From Bacillota bacterium (lineage in GTDB: Bacteria > Bacillota > Clostridia > Acetivibrionales > DTU013), in assembly GCA_023435745.1 (NCBI GenBank), contig JAEZMD010000018.1, positions 62,001 to 126,000 on the forward strand: DNA of 64,000 nt, written 5' to 3'. Position 1 is the stretch's first letter. Each line of letters begins with the position of its first letter. Position numbers and translations under genes: made by a program. Below the pieces are notes generated by a model. It saw only the letters and a list, made by a program, of their open reading frames with translations. It was not told the origin of the DNA and ran no database searches. Positions 9,247-18,600 of the stretch are shown piece after piece.

Positions 9247-9275
9247 TTGACTTTTAATCACAGGTTCAGTACAAT
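9247..9275 (+). promoter_or_regulatory. tetR promoter
   Basis: TTGACT (9247-9252), a 17-bp spacer and TACAAT (9270-9275). The operator palindrome begins at the next base and would cover the transcription start. Confidence 0.7.
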
Positions 9276-9303
9276 ATGAATGAATAGATTGCAATTCATT
9301 CAT
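9276..9303. promoter_or_regulatory. TetR operator 1 (28-bp palindrome)
   Basis: Perfect 10-bp arms ATGAATGAAT and ATTCATTCAT separated by eight bases. The site sits over the expected start of tetR transcription, consistent with autorepression. A matching 28-bp site lies before apbE at 9923-9950. Confidence 0.8.
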
Positions 9304-9316
9304 AGGAGCGTAGATT

Positions 9317-9898
9317 GTGGAGGATAAAAAAACAATAATATATGATAGTGCAAAAGCACTGTTCAGCAAAAAAGGATTTAAGGATACAAACATCTCAGAA
9401 ATCACACAAAAGTCGGGTATGGCGGTAGGTACATTTTATAAATACTATCCTTCGAAAGAAAAACTGTTTATGGACATTTTTTTAGATGAGAATGCCAGCC
9501 TGAAAAGGCAGTGCCTGCAGTCCCTTGATTTAACCAAGAGTCCTTTGGAAGTTATTATACAAATGCTTGCTTTGAATGCCGAAGGATTAAACGCTAATCC
9601 AATTCTGCGAGAATGGAATAACAAAGCTGTTTCTTCAAAAATTGAACAGCTCTATCGCGAGGAGAATGGAATTCAGGTCGTTGACTTTCTTTATGACAGT
9701 TTCCATGAGCTTGTAAAAGAGTGGCAAAACCAGGGTAAAATGCGAAAGGATATTGACAGCAAAATGATAATGATGATTTTTGCAGCTATCGTCAATGTCG
9801 ATACCCATAAAGAAGAAATTGGGTTTGAATATTTCCCTCAGCTTTTATTTAAGATGACGGAGCTAATTGTGAAAGGACTGACGGACTGCTCAGTATAA
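9317..9898 (+). CDS. TetR/AcrR family transcriptional regulator
   Basis: 193 residues from GTG 9317 with AGGAG upstream. The N-terminal TetR helix-turn-helix is clear: ALFSKKGFKDTNISEITQKSG followed by VGTFYKYYPSKEKLF (residues ~10-50). The C-terminal domain is a helical ligand-binding domain with no recognisable ligand. Operators at 9276-9303 and 9923-9950 suggest it represses itself and the downstream apbE/FMN-binding pair. A 37-base fragment similar to its helix-turn-helix region occurs at 27871-27907, pointing to a lost paralogue. Confidence 0.9.
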   Translation: MEDKKTIIYDSAKALFSKKGFKDTNISEITQKSGMAVGTFYKYYPSKEKLFMDIFLDENASLKRQCLQSLDLTKSPLEVIIQMLALNAEGLNANPILREWNNKAVSSKIEQLYREENGIQVVDFLYDSFHELVKEWQNQGKMRKDIDSKMIMMIFAAIVNVDTHKEEIGFEYFPQLLFKMTELIVKGLTDCSV

Positions 9899-9911
9899 AG
9901 AGCAGTTTTTT
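9886..9911 (+). terminator. Intrinsic terminator at the end of tetR
   Basis: CTGCTC and GAGCAG pair around an eight-base loop, followed by six T residues. The stem overlaps the tetR stop codon (9896-9898), separating tetR transcription from apbE. Confidence 0.75.
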
Positions 9912-9922
9912 CAAGGCATCAT

Positions 9923-9950
9923 GTGAACGAATAATTGTGAGTTCATTCAC
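9923..9950. promoter_or_regulatory. TetR operator 2 upstream of apbE
   Basis: The arms GTGAACGAA and TTCATTCAC are complementary at eight of nine positions within a 28-bp site. The outer arms match operator 1 with the shared pattern RTGAAYGAAT ... RTTCATTCAY, and the length is the same. Confidence 0.7.
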
Positions 9951-9957
9951 AGAGCAT

Positions 9958-10932
9958 ATGAAAGGAGGGAAAATACTGCAATATGCAGATGTAGAGGACA
10001 ACATATTTAGTTTGGATACGGATATTTCATTTCGAATACATGGCGAGAATGCAGAGCAGGCTTTTAGCAGAGTGAAGGCTGAGCTTTTCCGGCTGGAAAA
10101 GAAGCTGAGCCGCTTTATACGGGACAGTGAGGTCAGCAGAATCAATCAGTTTGCCGGGAAAGCTTCTGTAGCTATCAGCTCCGAGACATGTGAGGTTCTG
10201 TCCGCTGCAATTCGTTTGTCGGAGATTTCCGGCGGACTTTTTGATATTACGATAACACCTTTGCTGGACCTGTGGGACTATAAGCATTCATTTCATGTGC
10301 CGGAGGATGGTGAAATCCAAAGAACCCTGGCTTTTGTCAATTTCCGCGATCTGCTCGTGAATTCAAATGAGAAATCAGCAACTCTGCGTAAAGAGGGTCA
10401 GTCCATTGATTTAGGCGGTATCGGTAAAGGCTATGCCAGTGACCGTTGTATTAAAATACTTCAGGACAGCGGCATTTCCTCTGCTTTCATCAATATTGGC
10501 GGAAATGTATCAACTCTTGGAAATAAGCCGGAAGGATCCCCATGGAGAGTTGGTATCCGGCATCCCAGACAGGAAAACAGCTTGCTCGGCGCAGTAAGGG
10601 TAACCGGTAAGGCAGTGGTTACCTCCGGTGATTATGAACGATATTTTATGGATCTTGATGGAAATAGAAGGCATCATATCCTGAATCCTTTCACAGGCTA
10701 TCCTGCAGACTCCGGTTTGATCAGCGTTTCTGTTATATGTGACAGCGCAATCGTTGGGGATGCTTTATCTACGGCGATCTTTGCAGGCGGTATTGAAAAG
10801 GGAATGGGATATATGGCATATTTTCCCGGAGCAGAAGCAATACTGGTTGACAAGCTTCAACAGGTTTATATTACGAAAGGTATAAAAGAAAGCTTCCAAG
10901 CTGTTGAAGGAGTTAATGCTTGGACAATATGA
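9958..10932 (+). CDS. apbE: FAD:protein FMN transferase ApbE
   Basis: About 324 residues. ApbE attaches FMN covalently to a threonine of target proteins using FAD and Mg2+. Family motifs seen are DLGGIGKGYASD, NIGGNVSTLG, VTSGDYERYF, HHILNPFTGYPAD and the metal-binding DALSTAIF near the C-terminus. There is no signal peptide or lipobox, so it appears cytosolic, unlike many ApbE lipoproteins. The start is uncertain: ATG 9958 has no RBS, whereas CTG 9976 lies six bases after GGAGGG (9964-9969) and could be the real start. The next gene encodes a likely substrate. Confidence 0.85.
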   Translation: MKGGKILQYADVEDNIFSLDTDISFRIHGENAEQAFSRVKAELFRLEKKLSRFIRDSEVSRINQFAGKASVAISSETCEVLSAAIRLSEISGGLFDITITPLLDLWDYKHSFHVPEDGEIQRTLAFVNFRDLLVNSNEKSATLRKEGQSIDLGGIGKGYASDRCIKILQDSGISSAFINIGGNVSTLGNKPEGSPWRVGIRHPRQENSLLGAVRVTGKAVVTSGDYERYFMDLDGNRRHHILNPFTGYPADSGLISVSVICDSAIVGDALSTAIFAGGIEKGMGYMAYFPGAEAILVDKLQQVYITKGIKESFQAVEGVNAWTI

Positions 10933-10946
10933 AAGGGGTAGGCAAA

Positions 10947-11405
10947 ATGAGTAGATCAGATAAGAGAAAGGGGAAGTCAAAAATGTGGATTATTATTATT
11001 GTTGTTGCAATCTTAGGAGTCGCAGCGCTCGGAGGAATTCTCGGTGATGCGCCAGGACGGAACGAAATCAAGGATTTAACTTTTTCGGATGTTGAATTTA
11101 AAAACCTTCGCGACGGGACATTTGTTGGTGAATATAAAGGTACAAAGTCTCATTTAAGAGATACAAAGGTCGAAATAACAGTATCAGAAGGCGAGATTAC
11201 AGATATCAAAATATTGAAGGGCGCAGTGGACGAAGGTGGGAAGCCGGCGAAACTTACAGGTGGACGCGGTGTTGATGATTTATTTCGCAATGCAGTTCAA
11301 TCGCAGACGCTTGAGGTAGACGTGATAAGTGGCGCCACCATTACCTCAAAAGCGCATCTGAAAGCGCTTGAAAAAGCACTTGAGCAGGCACAGCCGATAA
11401 AATAA
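10947..11405 (+). CDS. Membrane-anchored FMN-binding domain protein, probable ApbE substrate
   Basis: 152 residues. A basic N-terminus is followed by one membrane helix (residues ~13-33) and an extracytoplasmic FMN_bind domain. The flavinylation motif is DVISGATITS with acceptor threonine T131, the target type of ApbE, encoded just upstream. It resembles the FMN-carrying parts of RnfG/NqrC and small electron-transfer lipoproteins. ATG 10947 is preceded by AAAGGGG. Together the pair probably forms a flavin-based electron carrier at the outer face of the membrane. The electron donor and acceptor are not visible here. Confidence 0.85.
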   Translation: MSRSDKRKGKSKMWIIIIVVAILGVAALGGILGDAPGRNEIKDLTFSDVEFKNLRDGTFVGEYKGTKSHLRDTKVEITVSEGEITDIKILKGAVDEGGKPAKLTGGRGVDDLFRNAVQSQTLEVDVISGATITSKAHLKALEKALEQAQPIK

Positions 11406-11531
11406 CAAGTCGCTCTTTTAGTGATGAACCCAAAGACAAAGTAAACATATAATGCTATACTGTATGTACGGATAAAACAATCCGACACCCTGTTCGGCTG
11501 ACCACCGGGCACACAATAGGAGTAATATGTA

Positions 11532-12359
11532 ATGAACTTTGATATTGAATTAGTGGGTAAGATAGGATCAATGGCTTTGATCCGCGAGGCTGAGCATGAT
11601 ATTGATTATAACGTTTTCAGCCGCATTGGCAGCGAGCTGCATCCCGGGATGATCTGGGTCAGTTCCGGAGCGGTGGAAATAGGACGCCTGGATTATATTA
11701 AGCGAACAGGCCGCGAGCTAACGGGCCCTAAAAGCGATATAATGACTGACTATTCGGCTCAGGGACAGGCAATACTGATGGAGGAGTATAGACGCTATAT
11801 TCCGTCAAAATACTCTGTCCGGCAACTGTTGGTAGAGCATATGCATTTTAATGATCCGGAAAAAAGAGAGCATATCCATCAATTCCTGATGCGTTGTGTA
11901 AAGCAGGATGCCGTGCCTATTGTAAATTATAATGATACTGTTAGCTTCGAAGAAAACCGGCGGTGGGAATTAGAGCAGCTTCGCAGCAACGGTCAAAAAG
12001 GAATTGTGGAATGTATTGACAACGATGAGACGGCTTCAGTAATTGCTGCATTAGTCCATCCAAAATACTTGCTTATCCTTACTTCCGTCGATGGAATTTA
12101 CACGGATCCGAAAGATTCATCCACATTAGTTGACAAGGTGGAGGGTAAGGATGCAGACGAGGTTATTGCTCACATTGATGAACTGCAAAACCACTGTTTT
12201 GGCGCAAGCCGTGCCGGCGCTGGAGGCGCTAAAACAAAATTGGAATTTATCAAGGAACCGGTCAGGCAAGGAACAACAGTTATGATTGCAAATTCACGAT
12301 ACCGGATTTCAGATGTTCTTTCCGGCAACTGCCCGCGAACTGTTTTTCGAACCAGATGA
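11532..12359 (+). CDS. Amino-acid kinase family protein (glutamate 5-kinase-like)
   Basis: 275 residues of the amino-acid kinase fold. Visible motifs: VGKIGS at the N-terminus, WVSSGAVEIGR resembling glutamate 5-kinase (VSSGAVaaG), VPIVNYNDTVSF, CIDNDETASVIAAL and ILTSVDGIYTDP. The GAGGAKTK segment corresponds to the GTGGM-TKl region of ProB. It lacks the C-terminal PUA domain of many ProB proteins and no proA lies beside it, so the substrate is uncertain; uridylate or another small acid are alternatives. RBS ATAGGAGTAA precedes ATG 11532. Confidence 0.75.
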   Translation: MNFDIELVGKIGSMALIREAEHDIDYNVFSRIGSELHPGMIWVSSGAVEIGRLDYIKRTGRELTGPKSDIMTDYSAQGQAILMEEYRRYIPSKYSVRQLLVEHMHFNDPEKREHIHQFLMRCVKQDAVPIVNYNDTVSFEENRRWELEQLRSNGQKGIVECIDNDETASVIAALVHPKYLLILTSVDGIYTDPKDSSTLVDKVEGKDADEVIAHIDELQNHCFGASRAGAGGAKTKLEFIKEPVRQGTTVMIANSRYRISDVLSGNCPRTVFRTR

Positions 12360-12394
12360 TGTAAAGTATGATAATTAGGTAGAACTCCGTAACT

Positions 12395-12462
12395 ATAAAC
12401 CTCCTTGGGTCTATTGGGATAAACCTTAATTTTAGTTTATTTCAATAGACCTTTCTTGTCAA
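12395..12462 (-). promoter_or_regulatory. Orphan BlaI-type promoter, operator and RBS with no gene behind it
   Basis: On the minus strand: TTGACA (12462-12457), 17-bp spacer, TAAACT (12439-12434), a 44-bp dyad bounded by GGTCTATT/AATAGACC (12408-12451), then AAGGAGG (12406-12400). About 60 of 69 bases match the blaI control region at 27003-27070 in the same orientation. No open frame follows the RBS on the minus strand; the next sequence is the 3' end of the amino-acid kinase gene. Confidence 0.75.
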
Positions 12463-12513
12463 GTAACGATCTTTTACCCACAAAGTTTTAAGTTAACATA
12501 ATCATAAATCATG

Positions 12514-12549
12514 TTTCATGCTGAAAAAACCATGTTTCATGCAGAGGAC
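12514..12549 (+). repeat. 36-bp upstream repeat, copy before giant SLH gene
   Basis: 33 of 36 bases match 22932-22967, which lies before the clostripain-like gene. The sequence CATGTTTCATGC occurs twice here, 21 bases apart. Both copies lie about 100 bases upstream of a start codon, so they may be a shared regulatory element; function unknown. Confidence 0.65.
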
Positions 12550-12649
12550 AATTTATTCGAGGAAATTTTGATAAATTGATATCGTGGCTTCATTTTCGTA
12601 ATTGCAGCAAAAAACGAGATTAAAAGTTATTTCTAAGGAGGAACACGAA

Positions 12650-15600
12650 ATGATTAAAAAGCTACTAAGTATGTTTCTTGTGCTGTGCATGGTACTTTCC
12701 CTGGTGCCCGCCACGGCCTTTGCAGCACTTAGTGACGGCAGAGATGCTGTACCGTCATCAAATACAACCCCCTTTACGGATGTAATGGAGACGGACTGGT
12801 TCTATGACGCGGTGCGGTATGCCCATGAGAATGGATTTTTCTCGGGTACTTCCGCAACCACATTTGAGCCAAACGGAACGATGACCCGCGGTATGTTTTT
12901 AACCGTTTTGGGGCGTATGGCAGGGGTGGACACCGCAAACTACAAAGGTGAATCTACCTTTTCGGATGTGCCGGCTGATGCCTACTATGCCCCCTATGTG
13001 GAATGGGCGGCAAAACATGGTATAACATCAGGTGTCGGCGGTGGCAAATTTGCCCCCGATGAACTGATTAATCGCCAGCAGATGGCGGTATTCTTAATAC
13101 ACTATTTTGAGATCTTCGGTGTGAACTATGATACCGGAGCTAATATCACCACGACTCCGGAAGATATTGACAAGGTGGCCCCGTGGGCGAGGGACGCAGT
13201 TTTGAAGCTGTGGAAAACCGGTCTGCTCAACGGCGACGGAAAAAGGTTCAATCCCACTGGAAACGCTACCCGTGCACAGGCTGCCACGCTCTGTATGCGC
13301 ACAGATAAGGCGGTTGAGACTTGGTACAAGGAGCCCGGAGTCGAAGGCGAGCGCGTCAGCGTGGATCCTGGTACTTCGGAAAAGACTGTTGAGGATACCA
13401 ACCCCTCTTCTGGTGGATCCACAACGCCTGGTGGATCCACAACTCCTGGCGGTTCTACAACCACTTATTACAAGGTGGAATTCATGCTGGGCGGCGGGAG
13501 CGACCCTGATGTCACCCTGCCGGAGACCAAAACCTACCCTGCTGGTACTAAAATCACCACCCTTCCCACTCCCTATCAGCAAAACGGAATATTCCTGGGC
13601 TGGTATTATGACGATACCATGACGCAAGCTGTGGAGAGCGGCGACACCGTGGCCAGAAACATGACCCTTTATGCCAAAATGGCCGATAGTGCCACCATGC
13701 TCTCTGAGGGCGGAACCCCGGACTATGTCAGTTCGACTGACATTGATGTGAGTAAGGGCTTTACCATCCAGCTGTCTGCGAATGCGGACATAGATGATAT
13801 TAAGGTCACTAACATCTCCAACGGCAACGAGGATGTGACCTCATCCGTGACCGTCTCCAACGGCGAGGTCAGCGGTACTTGGAAGGCCGGTCAGACCTAT
13901 CAGCTGGAGGTTCTGGACAGCGGCATCAACATTTACTTCAATGGTGAGATGCAGAATTCTGCCATCCGCTACTATAACTTCACCACCGCCAAGGACCCTG
14001 TACTGAATTTGAAGCTTAATAATGATCTGACATACATCTCAGCGAAAAACGTTCAGATGCAGACAAATACCTCATCGGGTCTGTATTCCGGCGTACTGCA
14101 GAACGGTCGCAGCACGCTCACCGCAAACACAGACTCCGGCAGCTTTACATACACAGAGGCCGATCTCGCTGTAGGCGACACTGTAGTCATCTATTCGGGC
14201 GATACAGCGCCGAACACCCTGACCGATGCTGCTGCTGACAGCGGTGATGTGACCTATGTGACCATCACGAAGAAAGAAGACAACAAGTACTACTTCAAGG
14301 TCGCTGAGGCGGAGGATGTGCTGTTCACCCCAGATGTCTTGCCGGTGAGCACCGCTGCGGACAAGGTTGCCAATGACGGTTATAGGCTAACGGTGGACGC
14401 CGCGGCACTGGATTTCACTGACGACCAATATGCTGACCTTGGTCTGGACTCCCAGACCACTGTAGATGAAGGTGATTTTATCGGCTTTTACACCGGTACC
14501 TACGGAGACGAGAGTAATCCAGCCAAATCGGTGACCGAGTATGCTAGAATAACCGGCGTGGTTTGGAGTGATGATAAATCCACCTGCACCATTGACTATG
14601 TACTGGTGGATGATATATCTGTTGTTCTGGCTGCCATGGACGCCTATGGCTCCAGGAATCAGGAAATCGAACTCACCGGCTCAGAAAAAGAACGTATTGA
14701 AGACGAAATAGAAAATGAGGCAATAGAGAGCGGCTTTGCCGCAGAGGCCGCCCAGTATCTGGCGGCGCTGGCTCTGGAGACCGACGGCTTCCAGACCCTG
14801 CGTGATGATATGGATCTGCAGAGCTATTCCTTTACCATGGAGGACGGTTCCCCCCTGTCAGAGGGTGACATGGTCCTGATGGACGGCAGCAAAGTGTCCA
14901 TTGAGGGCTTGAAAGTTAACGCAAATATTAACAGAGACCTGTCGCATTTTAAGGGCTCCACCGGCTTGAGGGCGGCGCTGAACCTGTCCTTCAAGGTCAT
15001 TGTCGGCTCTGAAAGCGACAAGCATATTGAAATCACCGTGCAAGCCATTTTCGAGCAGGAAGTGCTGCTGGATCTGAATGTCAGCGGAGAAGCTATATGG
15101 AAATGGGCATGGATATTCCCATACATTTATGATTACCGCATCAACGCCAACATTGATGTGGGTACCTATACTGGTGTAGGCATCACTGCCACTGCCCTGT
15201 CCAAAGCCGGCGGCGAGGAGTGGGAGTGGGACGAGTACGATGATATCGAAAATATCGGCAAACAGATCAAGGAATTGATGGAGGAGAAGGAAAAGTTCCT
15301 GGGAGAGGAAGTGGACACCGTGGGCGGTGGTCTGGCGGAGAAATACGCCAGAATGCTGGAAAACGAGTCCGACTGGGTGGAATTGTTCAACGTCAACCTC
15401 TTTAAGCAGGAGAGTCGACTTTTGTTAGGTGTGCTGGTGTTTGGTGTGAGCGTGGACTTTGTGGTCTCTGCCAACATGAATATCACCATTGGCATGTCCT
15501 TTGAATATGCCAACGCCAAGCGCTATAACTTCTCCCTGCTTCTGTTCCACAAGCAGAGCACCAGCGACACTATAGATCTGGAGCCGGAGCATTATCAGTT

Positions 15601-18600
15601 CGACTTCTATGTCATGGGTACACTGGGTATTCGGGCAGGTATTCGACTTACGGTGTATGCAGGCCTGTTTCACAAGGACTTCGCCTGTATTGGCATTACA
15701 GCCGAGGCAGGGGCCTACGCCCAGCTATGGGGATATTTCTACTACAGTCTCTATTGGGATGCCGACACAAATGTGAAGGACAGTTCTTACTCCGGTGCAA
15801 TGCTGGTGGAGATAGGTATTTATCTTGATATCAAATTCTTGGCCTCGGTTTTTGGTGGGACCTTTGCTTATAATCCCACCATCTATGAAAAGACCTGGCC
15901 TCTGTGGTCGGCCGGCAGCAGCGAGAATGTGCTGGACTTTGCTTATAAACAAGAAGATGCTCCCGAAGTGGAGTGGTTATCCGTCAAGACCCTTGTTCTG
16001 CCGGATGACCTGTTTAAAATGAAACATATGGATCTGACCTCCGGCGAAACGGATGAAAAGGCTTATGCCGACGACAATTTCACCATCAACTTTTCCAACC
16101 CGGCGTTTTCTTATAACAAGAGTACCAATACCCTGACGGTCGCACCCTATGACGGCAATACGGAAGAGTTTGGTGAGATGACGCTGATCTGGAACCACGC
16201 ACCGCTGACATTCACATCCAAGCCAATCAGCCGAGTCATTCCCGTCAGCTGGTCCGACCCCACCGGCGGCTACTACATTGAGTTCAACTCAAATGGCGGA
16301 AGCATGGTCAAGATGATCTATAAGGCGGCAGGAGGCAGCGTTGAGAGGCCTGATGATCCCGTTAAGCAGGGTTATGACTTCGGCGGATGGTACACCGATA
16401 TGTCCTGGACCACAGCCTATACATTCCCGGCTGCAATGCCAGAATACAATACCACCATTTTCGCCAAGTGGAATCCACGCAACGATACAAAGTACACCGT
16501 GGAGCACTACCAGCAGAACCTTGGTGATAATAATTATACTCTTAAGGATACCGAAGAGAAAAACGACGGCACCACGGATGCTCAGACCGCAGTCAGCGCA
16601 AAGAGTTATGTGGGCTTTACGCCAAAGGCTGTGGAGCAGCAGAAGGTTCTGCCCGATGGGTCCACCGTTGTAAAGGTCTATTATGACCGTAACTTTTACA
16701 CCGCATCCTTCACCTATGGTGAGCACACCGGAAGTGACCCCGCAGCGGAGGACTATAATGCCCCTATTACCTACACGAAGAAATTCGGTTCTACCATCTA
16801 CGCGCCCACCCTGGCTCTTGGCGGCTACTTCTTCGACGGGTTTGAGGGCGCTGGTGATAGCATAACCCTGATGGGGAATGTGTCCTATGCCGCCAAATGG
16901 ACGCCAGACCCCAACACCCCTTACCGGGTAGAGCACTACATTCAGCGCACCAGCGGCGATGGCTACGTTCTGCCAGGTAATAATGCCATCCGGAGTGCGA
17001 CAGGAACAACGGGCAGAGTTATTGATTTTAGCGATATGAAGCTTACGGATCCTGGTCTTAACTACCTCTATGCCAAGGTGAACGGCGAGCAGACCATGGA
17101 ACCCAAGATTTCCGCCGACGGAAAAACTGTTGTGAAGCTGTACTACGACCGAAAATCATTCACCTTTACCTGCAAGAAAGGGACTCAGACGATTGGTGCT
17201 CCGCAGAACCTCCGCTACGGTGTGGTACTGCAGTCATCCAATGCTCCTGATCAGGAAGGTTATCAGTTCGTTGGCTGGTATACTGACGAGGCCTGCACCG
17301 CGGGGAATGAATTTTCCTTTGATAACAGTCCCACCATGCCGGCGGCCGATCTGACCCTCTATGCCAAAATGGAGGCCAAGGCGCGCAGTTATACCGTCAA
17401 CCACTATGTGATGGGGACGAATGGTCAGTATCCTGGCGAGCCCACTGCCACCGATGCGAACCAGCCATCCCACACTGATGCTACGCTGACACTGGCAGAT
17501 CTGATCAAGAATGATCTGCTGGTACCGAACGGCATCGTTTACAAGGAGGGCAAGGTGGGCAGCGGCAGTGCCGTTAGCTCCTATCAGATTCCCCCTAGCG
17601 GTGATGTGATTATTAACCTCTATTATGAGCGGAAGCAGCATACCCTCCGTTGGAACTTCAATGAAGGCATGCCAAGCGGTGACTACACTGCGGAGGGAAG
17701 CGTTTACTATGGCGCTGACATCATAGCCCCCACGTTGGTAAAACAGGGCTACCAGTATACCTGGAATGCTGAGCCTACCACCATGCCTGCCCAGGATGTT
17801 ACTTACACCGCAAACTGGACGGAAAGCGACGGCATTGCCTACAAGGTGGAGTATTATCTGCAAAACGCCGATGACAATGAATACAAGCTGGCTGATACGG
17901 TGCCGCTTTCCGGCAGGACAAACGCCCCTGTCACAGCGCCGGAAAAGCAGTACACACACTTCGCCGAGAATACCACCCATGAGGGCCGCCTTGTCTCCGG
18001 CAATATTGCGGCAAACGGCTCTCTGGTACTCAAACGGTATTATGATCGCGACCAGATTACCGTTACCTTCAGCGCCGGCGAGGGCGGCACTCTGGGCAGC
18101 GACGGTGCCAGCAAGACCTTCCGCTACGACCAGAAATTTGCAGTCACCGTTCCGACCCGAGAGGACTACGCCTTTGCCGGGTGGTACAATGGTGAAACCA
18201 AGTTTGAGTCCACCACAGTAACAGAATCGATGAACCTGACCGCCCACTGGACTGCGGGTGCGGTCAACTACACTGTGGAGCACTACATTATGGACACCAA
18301 CGGCAATTACCCGCTGACGGCAAATTACAGCGCTTCCAAAAGCGGCGTGGTAGATGATACCGTCAAGCTGAGTACCTTGAAGGAGGATAGCTATGAGGTG
18401 CCGGGCGGCATTGCCTACAAAGAGGCAAAAGTGGGCGACGGTCCTGCTATTGAAGATGCCACTATCGCAAAAAACATGACGGTGAAGCTGTATTACCAGC
18501 GCAGCAAATACGAACTGACCTGGAATTTGGGTGACGGCACAGCCGGAAACACCTACACCCCGACTGGCGAGACCTACTATGATGCTGAGATTGTTGCACC

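Noticed and set aside
16289..16936. 215-residue minus-strand frame in the same gene
   Set aside because: Shadow of the B-repeat coding region; no RBS and no motif.
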